A stretch of 64,000 bases of DNA, taken from Tetraselmis striata. Taxonomy: Eukaryota; Chlorophyta; Chlorodendrophyceae; Chlorodendrales; Chlorodendraceae. Shown piece by piece: positions 44,379-55,639 of this stretch. The translations under genes and the position numbers were made by a program. Positions within the stretch are counted from its first letter, which is position 1; every line of letters begins with the position of its first letter. A model generated the notes under the pieces. It ran no database searches. It saw nothing but the letters and a program-made list of their open reading frames with translations, and was not told the origin of the DNA. The stretch covers positions 1 to 64,000 of the forward strand of contig VCJN01002285.1 of assembly GCA_006384855.1 (NCBI GenBank), read 5' to 3'.

Positions 44379-47300
44379 ATGCCTCGCGGCGGCCAGCGAG
44401 GAGTCAGTTCGAGGACCATCTTTCAACATAGCAAGGATGCACATGGCAAGGTCGTTGGGGTGCAGTGCCGTGTGTGCAAGAAGACACTCGGCGGGACCAG
44501 CCGCCACTTCAGAGAGGGCCATATCAAATCTGCGGCGAACCCTGCCTGCTCGGCAGAGCAAGCCCGCTTACTGGCAAGTGCCCGTTAGTGCTAACACGTA
44601 GGTCTGCGATGTATGGAGTGCACGCATGAATGCATAGCCCTCAACGTAACGGTCACCTCCCGCCCCTTTTCTCAGATGAAAAAAACAGTAGGCTCTTCGC
44701 CGTCGCAAGCGCTCGATGAGCCAGCAGCGTCGCTCGATCCGCCCGCCCCTGCGTCTCCCCCCGCGACACCGGCACCCCCTCGTCCGCGCCGAACCCGAAC
44801 TCGGGCAGCCCAACGCAGAGTTCCTGACCAGAGGAATGACGTCGGCCGATGGGTTGGTGTTCGGTTCATGTCAAACCATAATGAGATGGTCATCACTGCG
44901 ACGCTCCCCAACGACAAGGTTAGGGTGCGGCATCACGACGGACGGTAATGCCCCACTTGTGCCTCGCCCCAAGCCCTCTTGCTGGCCTACTGCTTCAATT
45001 CCCAACCACTTTAACCTTCGACCCACCAGTAGATGACATCGCCTTGTTATGTGCTTTCCCCGTGGCCGCTTTTACAGCACACGCGTGATGCAACTGTCAG
45101 TCGTTCGCGAACAAATATTTTCTCGATGGTTTACCTTGGACGGTGGCAGCTCGGAGGAGCCGCCCACCCCTATGGAAGTCGACAACGTTGCCGGCAACCG
45201 GAACGATCTCGGTAGCAACGGGGAGGAGGAACCGGTTCCGGGCGGTCCGGTTGTGGCCGCTAACGCGGGTGCGATGGGCGAGCCGGATCGTGCTGGTAGG
45301 CTACTGGACGACAATTTCTGGGAGGACAACGAACTGCAAGAAGGCGAACCGGCAGGGTTTCTATCAAGCTTGAACGGCAGCGACGATGATACGACGGATG
45401 AGGAGCCAGCAGAGGAGGAAGACGAGGAGCAGGAGGGAGAACAACGGCAACAGCCCGAGGCAGCGACGCAGGAAGGCGGTGCCGAAGAGGTAGGCCCCGT
45501 CTTCGGCGTAGTGCTCATCAGCATCCAACTGCCCGCTGAAACTGCTTGCACCCTGCCTGGCTTGCACCGCCCTTTCCTGCCCACACTGACGACGTGTGTT
45601 TTGCCGGTATCAGGTGGGCAATGGTACGAAGGACCCCGATGACGACCGCGAGCTACCCGAGTGCTTCAGCCACGAGCTGATTGGCAAGCCCCCCAAGAAC
45701 TCGAGCATCGGGGGTGTGCTTGTCGACCTTCTAGGCGTCAAAGCCGACTACGAGCTGCCCACCGCTGCGTATGAAGAGATACTCTACATTCTAAACACCG
45801 CCCTAGGCAACGACAGGTTTCCGAAGACAGAGCCAGCGTCGCTGAAGGCGTTAGGCATCGACAACGACGTATCTCGATTCGAGAGGCATTGGTGTCGGAG
45901 CTGCGGGCAGTATGTTTACCCGCCGCCCGCTGACATCGACATGATGTCTGACCCTGAGCACAGCTTTTCCACGCAGGAGGGCCGTTGGAGACTGCACGAC
46001 AGCGGTGACTATCCTTGCCCACCCTGCTCGTCGACTCCCCACCATTAGATCGCTCGCAATGCATGCTCTTATTATTGTCACATTTTCGGCTGACTAAATG
46101 TTGTGTTGTTACGGCTGCACCTCGCAGCCGACGAGCCTGGCGTCGCCTCCTGCATGGAGTGCGAAGCCCCGCGTTTCGTTCGGGTTCGGAAGAATAGGAA
46201 GATCATCCTGGAACCAGATGGCATCTACTTTGACTTCGGCATCATAGAGATCCTGTGGCGAATGCTGCGGCGCCCCGACTCCGCCGCCAACCAGCCGTAC
46301 AGGCAGGACCTGTCCAAAAACGCGTTCCTGAACTCTGACTTCGGGAGGCAGTTGAAGGAGGCAACTGACGGAGCCATAGCCGACGCGGCAAACCTCATCA
46401 TGGACGTTGGGATCGACGGGGTCCAGCTCACCAAGTTCAAGCATCACTCCGCGACTGTGTATGTGTCACGGGTAGCCAATGTCCCGCGGTAAGGCTGTAT
46501 ATGCATGCGTGCATGTGGTGTTGATGCCCCTTGTTTTGATTGTAGGGCTAACGTTTACTGAATATATATCCCCTCTGATACCATGCCACTTTGCTGACAG
46601 GCACTGTGCAGCTGGAGCGTCCAATTCTGAAATCCTGATTGTGGTGCCTGGGCCGCATGAAGCGCCCAACACTGGGATTTTCTTGAAGGAGACCTTCGCT
46701 GCGATGAAGCAATCACAGGAGGAACCCCTTCCGTTTGGCCGGCGCTATGCCGCGCCATCGTCGTCAAGTGCTGCTGATGCACCGCCAACTACTGATGGTA
46801 CCCCCCCTTCCCTTACCTTCTCCATTTATGTGCAAGATGTGCTAATATAAAGTGCTCTGTCATGCTAAACGGTATGACATATATATGCATATTTGCTATT
46901 ATAAAATATACTCAACCATCGTATGTGTGGCTTGTGCAAATGCAGATGCCGCCGCCCCCCGCTGTGGCCGCAGTAAAGTGTTCCTTGGAGCGCTTCACAA
47001 TGACTCTCCTGCCAGGTACAAGCTGACTGGCAGGGGCTACCACGCGGCTTTCTTTGCCTGCATGTGGTGCCTCTTCCAGGGCATCCACTTGGACGGAGCT
47101 GTGCGCTTCTTGGGGTAATTCGCAGCCGATGCGCAGACACTATGGCATCAAGCGTTCAACCCTATTCTGCCCCCGGGGAACGGAGTGAGGGATACGCGGG
47201 CGCGGCAGGAGGGCGAAGCGCAGAAGCGATGCATCACGGAGGTTCTTCGAGACCGCGGACGGCAATGCGTCCAGTCGTGCTTTGCCGGCGCGGATGGCTC

Positions 47301-49682
47301 CATGCTCACAGACACCGAGCTGGAAGCGCTCCAGCGCGCCTCCGCCGCTGGCAAGCTGCCCAAGGGACTTACTGGCTCCGCCCATGTGCATGCTGCATAT
47401 GACATTCTGGGCGCCACATTCAGTATCGTGAACTCCCACGCTCTGCCGTTACATCATGCCCTCATGTTGGGGGTGGTGAAGACGTTTTTGCTCAGGATGG
47501 GGGAGGTGCAGGTGCGGTCCCGTGGCCCTGGCAGCGCCATGATCAAGTTCAAGAATTTCTATCGGGTGTGACGCCCTTGCCTGCATGCATACCTGCGTGT
47601 ATATTATTGTCAATACAGTGTAGGCCGGCGACTGACATGTGACTGCTTCGTTTGTGCTGCTTGCAGATATGCGATCAGCGCGTGAAAAACATCAAGGTGA
47701 CCAATGACTTCGGGCGGCCTCCCATCATCATCATGGGCGGCTCTTCTATGTTTCCGAACTGGACAGCGGAGAGCTTTCAAGACTTCATCCTTACATACTC
47801 GCACTCGGCCACGGAGTGCGCCCCCCCCCCACCCCTTCTAAAATTTCATGTTTCTCCTTTGTGGATTACTGTGCATGATGCGGACCACTAACTGCACATG
47901 CATGTTGCCGTGCTGTGCGCAGCGACCTCTTGAAGAAGCTGCCGAAGCACTGGCACACCGCTTTCATGTGCCTAACTGCTGTATGCCGTCATTACCTGAA
48001 GGCAGATGCGGCAGTATATGCCAAGCCTGGTGAGACAGAGGCGTCGTTGCTTGGGCGGATACTGGAGACGGACAACGCCATCGACAACCGTCGCCTCGAT
48101 GGCGCAGCCAACCTGATACGCTTCGCGAAGATATGCGAGCATCTCTGTGGGGACTTCCGCTTGATGTGCAGCAACCTGCATGTGCTTGTGTGCAGGTTGG
48201 CAGCTCAGGAGAAGGCACGGGGCTGCACAACCCGGGAAGTTGAGATGTTTCTGGAGAGAGGGGTCAGCCCCCCTCCCCCCCCCCCCCCCCCCCCTTGCTG
48301 CCCCTGTGCGTGATGTCATGTGGTCGCTGACATCAAATAACTGCTTGCTGCGTGCAGGTTAGGTACTTCCGGAAGGTCATTGTTGGCAAGTGCAGCAAGG
48401 ACCCAGAAAGGGCTTTCGCTGTGGAGGTCATGAAGCAGGTGCGCCCCCCCCCGCCCGCCCTCTGTCCCGCTGCCCCTATGCTGTCAATTCTCTCACTGCC
48501 CATGTTGCTATGCAGATGAGGCTAGAGGACTTTGAGCTCCTTTACAATGACATGGTCACCAGCATGCGCCGGGACCGGGGCTGTAAATCAACAACAGCGA
48601 AGAAGGCACACGCAGTTTTGGGTGCCGTTGGGGGGGCAGTCAGCAAGGCGCGGGTGCAGGAAGAGTTCTGCGAGGAGGGGGTTGATGTCCACGCACACAC
48701 CGTTGCTCTCTTCAAGACGTATGTGGAGGAGTTTGGCCCAGACGGGCTGAAGGTGCAGGACATAAGGGAGGATACAACCAACATAAAGTAAGTGTTGTTG
48801 TTGGCATCCGTGTCTGCCAGGGTCCCTGTGTCTTATTCAAGATATATAATTATTACATCAGTATACAATATCTTACATCCATCATCTGTCCGATTGTGTC
48901 ACTCCCCCCCCCCCCCCCCCCCCCCCCCCCAGGATGACCTACTATGGCCGAATGGAGGCCTTGAAGCCCGACCAGGAGTCCTACACGGTGTACTGCTCCC
49001 GTGCCTACAGCCGTCTGCCGAAAGGCAACGCGTGGGTGCTCACCGCCCAGCGATGGGAGACCTGGGGTGCAGGGCTCGTGCCGGTGGACTTCTACATCCG
49101 TCAGACTACTGAACAGCGGAAGGACTTGGCATTCATGCCAACCGGCTCTGCAGAGGCCGAGAACCAGGACATGTTCCAAGAGATCCTGCAGGTCGAGGTA
49201 AGTTATTTCGTTGTCGCTGAGCGCCACCGCAAAGACAACGCGCTGGCTGCGCCTCCCGTTGTCTTTGTAGTTGGAGATGCCCACCGTGGAAGCCGCGTGC
49301 CATCAGCGCCTATCAGCACTGGACTGTGGGAGGGCCCGATCAACACTGTCTTCCAGCAGGACTTCGTCTTCCCGCCCAGCATTGTGCATGGCAGACTGGT
49401 CACATACACATGGACAAAGGCCATCAGCACTGCTGGCACGGGGCGGCGGCAAAGGGCCGCTGCTGATGTTGCGCCCATGCAGATGATCAGGTGATGGGCT
49501 ACCTGTGTTATATATTATTGCAATAGCGTCCTACATGCTGTTGTTGTTGCTTTGCTGCTGCACTTTGCGCTGGTGTTGATGTTGCTGCCCGGCACAGGTG
49601 GTGCTCCTACGTGAAGCACTCCCATGCCAAGGACATTGCCGCCCTTGATGAGGATGATGGCGGTGTTGATGCTGGGCAGTAG
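44379..49682 (+). CDS. Tnp2-like transposase of the 8.4-kb transposon
   Basis: About 13 exons, roughly 1,300 residues. Secure exons: 45078-45489, 45614-46004, 46128-46488, 46601-46797, 46946-47565, 47667-47815, 47923-48262, 48358-48438, 48516-48787, 48933-49490, 49598-49682; all junctions keep phase. The first exon (from 44379) has a BED-like C-x2-C...H...H finger (QCRVCKKTLGG...RHFREGH). The second ends about 44944 with an SH3-like stretch. Then come an acidic Glu-rich linker, a C-x2-C segment (HWCRSCGQYVYPPP), the catalytic-type MDVGIDGVQL, a VVPGPHEAPN loop, NDSPARYKLTGRGYH...CMWC, and LPLHHALMLGVVK. This is the order of Tnp2/CACTA transposases. One TAA (47116-47118) interrupts the fifth secure exon in frame, right after RFLG. 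The join of exons 1 and 2 is uncertain. Confidence 0.75.
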
Positions 49683-49849
49683 TAGCATCTCGGCAGCAAC
49701 AGTGGCGTTAGTGAATTGAGCATATATTGTAAAGTACTGTATGAATTTCTCGGTTCGATAATTTCATCAAATTGATATGCGCACGCGGGCTCGCGTGTCG
49801 CGCGCCGACGCGGAGCCTCCGGGCTAAGTACATGCGGCTGCACGTACTC

Positions 49850-49988
49850 CCTGCACATCGCTGCACATCCCTGCACATCCGCTGGACATTCGTTGCACAT
49901 CCCTGCACATCCCCGCCCATACATCGCTGCACATCGCTGCACATCGCTGCACATCTGCTGGACATCCGTTGCACATCCCTGTACGCGC
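49850..49988. repeat. 10-bp repeat cluster between the two transposon genes
   Basis: About a dozen head-to-tail variants of CTGCACATCG/CTGCACATCC, some altered to CTGGACAT or TTGCACATCC, lie 130-270 bp upstream of the second gene's ATG. In CACTA elements short repeats bind the element's own DNA-binding protein, so a regulatory or transposase-binding role is possible. An 86-residue plus frame here is only a by-product of the repeat. Confidence 0.65.
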
Positions 49989-50122
49989 ATGAAGTACGGG
50001 GTCGCCTGACGGTCACCGCCGCTCACCGCTGAACCAAGCGCGGACAGCCGCGCACTCGCATCGCATATTGACCGCCTCGTCGCATGAACACCAAATTGCC
50101 CTGCTCGCCCCCCACTGCCACC

Positions 50123-51750
50123 ATGGCCTCCGCCAGCACCTTCCATAACGCTGCCGGCCCGGATGACGCCTCGTGGAAAGGCTTCATGCTGCAGAGTGGG
50201 TCGCCCGAGCCCCCGCCTGCCCCGCGCGGCCCGCCCCTGCGCTACTACCTCACGACCGTCAGCGCCGACCGCTCGTCGAATGTTTCTGACGGGGTCAAGT
50301 TGAACGGCCCCTTGACCACCGCCCGCCTTTGCGAGGCCAGCAGCACCGCCAACCAGGCTGCGCAAGGGGTGTACGTGTTCACTTCCCTAGCGGAGGCGCA
50401 AGATGAGACAGATCTGGGCTTCGACGCGGCGTACGTGTGCAGCTGCGATTTGTCACAGCTAGAGGAAGCCGGGTTTCGCGTGGCCGGCGGTGGTCTTATC
50501 CAGCTCTACACTCGCCCGACCGCGGTGTCGCGTATGTCTTCAGCGTCGGTAACCGGACTCGGCAGCGCCGTCGCGCAGCAGGCGATCGCCGGCACGGAGA
50601 GGCAGCGGTCTGAACGCGCCGTCCCAGGTGCCCCCCCCCCCCCTTTTATCCGGCGTGTTATTGTTATTTCCAGTTCAATAAAATAAAGACGAACCTTAAA
50701 AACGAATCCGCCTGCTACTCCTTCCCGAGCAGCGGCGCTCAAGCACCGCTTCGATGCCGCTTTCGACGCGTTCTACCCCATCGACGGTGTCACCGGACTG
50801 CCCTACATGGACGCAGAAATCCCAGGGTATACAAAGGGCCACATTATCAAGCGCTTCAAAGAGCTCAATGCGACTGCCACCGGCCTCGCCTACGACATCA
50901 TTCCCGGCGCGCCCACCGACTACGTCCTGCGCAAGCAGATTCAAAAGGCCGCCCGCAGCCGCAGGAGAAACTGGCCACTTTCCAAGAAGTGGCCGGAGAG
51001 GAAGACTCAGGTCATCCAGCTTTGGGCAGCAACGTGGTGGGGCAGGTACTACACGGATTTCGTCACCAAAGGGACGACCGCCGTCCCCCCACCCTATTTG
51101 ACCGTGGAGGAGGAGCAAGCTGCCCTGCTTAACTCGGTGACGCCGACGCATACAACAAGGGTTCCCGACCCTCCCACACCCCCAGTGCAAAGGTGCGCTT
51201 GCCGGCTGCCTTATGTGCTCATCGTGTATCTGCTGATGTTGTTGCTGCCTGAGTGTCGGCGACTTAGTGTTTTTTCTTACATCACTACCGCAGGTCCGGA
51301 ATCGACCAGAACGGCGCACCGGTGCAAGACCTGTCTACCGGCTCCAGCCCCCCTCCCCCGTTCGCTCGATCAGCTCATGTTCCCCGTGCTACTCAAGCCC
51401 CAGCGCTTCAGGACGCTACTAACCGGAAGCATGTAGTTCATGCAACCCATGTGCGTGTCACTTCCAACTTTGCGGATACTGCGAGGATGCAGGCTGGACG
51501 CCAGAAGAAGCAAGCGCAACAGGCGCGCGCGGCGGCATTCAGGCCAGCCCCGTCATACAAGCCCCTTAGCCGTGGGGCGCAGATGGCAGCAGCTGTCATG
51601 AATAGCATACCCGCAGAAGTAGCTGCAGGCAGCAAGGGGCAGTCAGCTCCCGAGCCGGCAGCGGGCATAGCACCACATGCCGGCGGCAGGAAGAGGCCGG
51701 CGGCAGCGGAGCCAGCCGGCCGCCGGGGCGGGGCCAGGCGGGGGCGGTAG
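50123..51750 (+). CDS. Second protein of the transposon, unknown function
   Basis: Three exons (50123-50627, 50733-51192, 51294-51750) join in phase for about 473 residues. I chose the ATG at 50123 for its GCCACCATGG context; an in-frame ATG at 50084 is possible. The N-terminal third includes GVYVFTSLAEAQDETDLGF and CSCDLSQLEEAGFRV, a compact alpha/beta-looking domain with an ART-like flavour that I cannot confirm. The middle has AALKHRFDAAFDAFYPIDG and a basic RSRRRNWPLSKKWPERK stretch next to IQLWAATWWGRYY, which could bind DNA. The C-terminus is Ala/Lys/Arg-rich and ends in a basic nuclear-signal-like cluster. By position it corresponds to the second (TnpA-like) gene of CACTA elements. Its first intron opens GTGC plus poly(C). 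Confidence 0.65.
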
Positions 51751-52320
51751 TAGATAGACCCATTGTAATTAAATTTTTAGTACTTCCCTAATACTTTATG
51801 CATTTGCCGACCCCTCCGCCATAAATCCGAAAATGTCCGGTGCCTTGACGTTAAATTTGCCAGCTAGGAGTAGGCGCGCCCATGTCCGCTTAACCACACC
51901 CCGAAGCTCGACGCTCATTGGCCGCTGATCCAGCCTGGCACCTCACCTTTATTAAATCACAAAACCAACCGTGACTACCGTGTAATGCATTTTTGCAGCC
52001 TTTGTTGTGTATCGACCAGTACCCTACTGCCCCGCCTGCTCGTCATCATCACTCGTCATCACGCGGGTATCTTCCGCGCGTACTCGTGAGGAGGCGCGCG
52101 CCTAATAGCAGATATGAAGGGCGGCGATTCCCGTAAAGTACAGTGACTCGTGTACTCGTCTCGTACTTTGTGCACTCGTGACTACCGAGTACCCGCTACT
52201 CGCTATAGTACTTTGATGCAGGGCTCCGCTGCCGTGCTCATCCTTACCGCCAAGTTTTTAAGTACTGTGACGCCTAACCTTAGGCGCGATATATACAGGC
52301 GACTACTCGCGCCTGGTAGT
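51751..52320. other. 3' subterminal region of the transposon
   Basis: No gene is seen. It holds the presumed 3' UTR of the second gene, then a GTACTCG/GAGTACC-rich stretch at about 52070-52215, and CGCCTAAC close to the right terminal repeat. Confidence 0.4.
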
Positions 52321-52358
52321 CGTTAAGCGGGGTTAGGCGGACCCCGTTTCGACGAGTG
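52321..52358 (-). repeat. Right terminal inverted repeat
   Basis: This is the complement of the left end, ending GACGAGTG at 52358. TC follows at 52359-52360, matching the dinucleotide outside the left end. Confidence 0.85.
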
Positions 52359-53057
52359 TCACTTGGAGGATCAGTCACCAGGAACGCTGTCGCATCGCGT
52401 AAGAGGCGGCCTCGGAAGCGGTTGCTGTCAGGGCCGTTTGTAGGCATACGCGCAGCAAGCTTTGCGAAACGGACCGTGTGAATGCGGTGGCTCAGGGTTT
52501 CCTGTACTTTCCGCATGGAGTGAAAGGGGAAGTCCGAGTAATGCGGGATAGCTTGGAGGTCGGCCGCCGAGCGCATTGCAGACGCCGGCTCAGCCCCGGC
52601 GGCCGAGCAGCCGGCACGGGCAACGTGGGAGCGCTTGGAAGGGAGCAACTGTAGGGCAGAGGCCAACGGCCTCGCTAGATCTTCGAGCACCGCGTCTCCA
52701 CACTACCTCGTCAACGACACGGGTATGAGCGACGCGAAGCTCGACAGCCCACATCGGCGCCGACGCGTTGGCGCCGGCATCGAGCTCCAACGTTGGGGTG
52801 GCCAAAGCCTGGTGGATCGAGGACGCCCCAACAAGATAGAGGCTATGAGGGCTGGATACGCCGGACGGGTCGGAAAAGAACGCCCCGGCGTCGCTTAGGG
52901 TGGCGTGTCGAGCACGGAGGAAAGACACAGCTTGGCCAACCACGAGGGCGGCAGCGCCGATGTGGGAGGCATCTGCTACAACCACATTATCGCCGATGCC
53001 GAGGCCCCCAAATTGGACCGGGAGGGGCAGCTGCGTGCGCATGGAGGGCGTATCCAA
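52359..53057 (-). mobile_element. Retroelement RT-end fragment, 5' side of the insertion
   Basis: The minus strand carries LPLPVQFGGLGIGDN near 53025 and LLRDATAFLVTDPP next to the transposon end at about 52400. These are typical of the region after the RT core in algal non-LTR-like elements. It continues at 43920 on the far side of the inserted transposon. It is broken and older than the insertion. Confidence 0.55.
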
Positions 53058-55639
53058 GAGGTCGGGGCTAACACCCCATATGCCGGCAAGCGTTGAAAAT
53101 GCGGCGGCGTCTGCATCCTCGAGGAAAGACGTAATAGTATACAGTCGTAAAGTCTATACCGCTTTCGTTCCTTTTGTAGTGCGCATGTGTTTAATCACAC
53201 CTGTTTTTAAAATACCCGTAGGTCTGTACCGCTCTCTTGCCGTACTCGTAGTTATACTGGTACGCGCGCTTATGCTGCGATATCATCATCTTGTAGTCGT
53301 ACATAATAAGGCTGTTGTCTCCTACAGGTACCCATACAGTAGCGACTGGGGGTACAGTATACCTGCTACGGGTTTACCGCCTGCTACCTCTGCTACCTAT
53401 GTACCGTGAGACTGTCGCGTGAGGATTAATAATAGGTCGCTATAGCGCGTGATGATATAATACCTGCCGTTTATGGTACGCGACGATACGACTGCTGCGC
53501 TCCTATGCTGCGCGCAGCAGCGCAGCGCAGGACTGCGCAGGAGGCGCCGCGCTGTCCGCCATATATTCGCAGCATCATGAAGATTATTTGTCGATTATCT
53601 GGTACTGGGAACTGATTTGGTATATTTTGCAAGACTCGTATACGCGTAAATAAAACCGCGCCGTAATAATAAATCTGTAATAATTCATGGTACGAGGATC
53701 CGTAAAGTTGTCTTATTGTGGGCGAGAAATAATGGTGTTCCATCCGGCTTCTACTGGCTCCCAGGCGTCGCCGGTCGATGATGATGACAGACCTGAGAGT
53801 CTAATAACCTGAGACTACAGGTACCATCGACCTCAAAAAACGACTATCAGAATCCAGTACCTGTACCCCGTACCTGTATCGGACGTACCGGACATTTCGC
53901 GCAGCAGCAACGAAGGGACTGTACCTACGTACTGTACTGGTAGCTGTACCAGTTTGTAGTGGGCGCGGTGGGCGGCGGACATGGGAATTCGACGGCGCTA
54001 GCGCGCGGCGGCGCCAGTGGGCAGACGGCAGTACTTAGTGGCCATTCATTCCGCATAAGCAGCGGCGGTGGTGGCGTCTGACGAGGCCGCCTGACCGGTG
54101 ATGGGTGGCGGGTCCGGTGGCGGTGGATATAATGGGACCTATCTATGCGGCAGGGGTCCACTCTCGGGGGTAGCATATAATCAGCGGTGCCAGTAGTTTC
54201 CCGGGTAATAACTTGTTGTCGTGGCAGCCACAGCGCGCAGTCGCAGCCACACTCGGACACCCTTCTACCGTCATCACTCTACGCTAGTGTAGCGCCACCG
54301 GTCGCCTGAACACCGTCCACGGCGAGCACTGTCGCGCCAGCACTGCTGCAGCGTCACATACACCTGAGCCAGTCGCTCCGCGGGAAACAGCCTAGCACCC
54401 GGTAAGACTCCCCCATCGCCTGCCCCGTACCGAGCACCCCGCCCCCGTCTTCTCCCGTCACACTATATTCCTGCGGCCCGCCTTCCCTTGCCCAGGCGAA
54501 ACAGTGCTCGTCCTCACGGGGACATGCTTGGGTAGACGTAGCTTAGAGCCTGCCTTTGGGTCTGGTCCGCTGCGACGACTCCGGCGGTCGCATACGAGCC
54601 GTTCAAACTGTTCGTTCAAAACTGATTCGTGCACGCGATGTGATACCGCCGCACGGGCGGTACTGGTACAACGAATATATGATATGTTTCGCCGGTCCGC
54701 CGGCCGTCCAGCGTCAACCGGCGGACTGCCTTCCGCCGCCTTTGTGTAGCTTCCCACCTCTCTTCTGGCAGTGATAACTCCCCCACCCATCTAGGAGCTA
54801 CCGGGTTTCCCGCCCCGTATCACGGAAGGGCGACGGTCTGCGCTTATTCGGCTTTCATTCCACCATCTCTCCATCGCAATATATTACTGCAGTACATGCA
54901 CGAACAAGGCGCGCCTGCCCCCTAACGACATGCAGTTGGTCATCGTCCTCCAGGAAGTGGCCTCCGCCACTCAAATTTCTACCGACACACTCCCTTTCTC
55001 GAACCACGGCTTGAACGAGTGTCACGCGGAGTCACACCCTTGCAGTTTATTCGCTGATGAGCACATGTCGTCGCCTGCAGTGTGTAGTCCACGCGCGCCC
55101 GCCCTCGCCCCTCGACGACGCGAGCACGTGGGTGCCGAGCTTTGCTAGCGGCCCGCAGTGCGCGCCGCCACAACCGGGCGGTGCGCGGTGATACCAGAGT
55201 ATGGCCCAGAGCGTGCGAAAGTAGACTATGCGTCTCTTCGGCGGCTCGATCCAGACATCGTTCGCGGGGGTAGGACTTCTCGCGGGGGTGGAATGTGCCT
55301 CGGTTTGTCACTTCCTGGACTACGTGTGCGTTATTGGCGGTTGAGCACGTTGGCCGAGGCACAGTAGCGGCGAACCAGTGGTGCCGCGCACTCCGAGGAT
55401 GACATCTTTCTTACCTGAACATGCGACCTTGCATGCTGGAGGTTTTCAAACAGAAATTTGACCTGATGGAGAGACGGCTAATGGCAACAGGGTGTGCTGC
55501 GGATGGGTGGTTTATGTGTGGTGGCAAGTGCCCGGGGTGGGGAGTTTACGCTGTAATATGGCATAGCCTGGGTGGGCCGGAACACTAACATGGTTCGCCC
55601 TTTATTTCTATCGCAGAAATAAACCAACATACAGACATC
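53058..55639. other. No recognisable gene
   Basis: Frames up to 169 residues are open but none shows a domain, credible exon joins or a known family. The section at about 53140-53420 is AT-rich and repeats GTACTCGTA-like words; 53900-54250 repeats GTACCTGTA/GTACCGGTA-like words. The last few hundred bases precede the MPV17-family start and should include its promoter. Confidence 0.35.

Larger units (their letters stand above)
43921..52358 (+). mobile_element. Full-length CACTA/Tnp2-type DNA transposon, 8.44 kb
   Basis: The ends are inverted repeats of about 37 bp with one mismatch: CACTCGTCGAAACGGGGTCC inward from 43921 and its complement ending at 52358. Both begin CACT, as in the CACTA superfamily. 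The dinucleotide TC sits immediately outside each end, consistent with a 2-bp target duplication. Subterminal copies of CGCCTA/CGCCTAAC recur at about 43939, 44021, 44033, 44050 and 52270. Inside are two plus-strand intron-bearing genes (44379-49682 and 50123-51750). It sits in an older retroelement that continues on both sides. It has one in-frame stop in the transposase, so it looks young but possibly not autonomous now. Confidence 0.8.

Noticed and set aside
49198-49270. Intron suggested by GTAAGT at 49198 and TTGTAG at 49270
   Set aside because: Splicing it would shift out of the frame that continues openly to the next donor at 49491; the unspliced reading is consistent on both sides.
49850-49988. 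CRISPR-like array
   Set aside because: The repeats are 10 bp with no unique spacers, and the setting is a eukaryotic transposon.
49772-50032. 86-residue plus-strand frame with repeated CTSLHI-like peptides
   Set aside because: It is a direct translation of the 10-bp DNA repeat cluster, not a protein-coding gene.
54458-54790. 110-residue minus-strand frame
   Set aside because: No recognisable motif, no exon partners and ordinary composition; probably chance.
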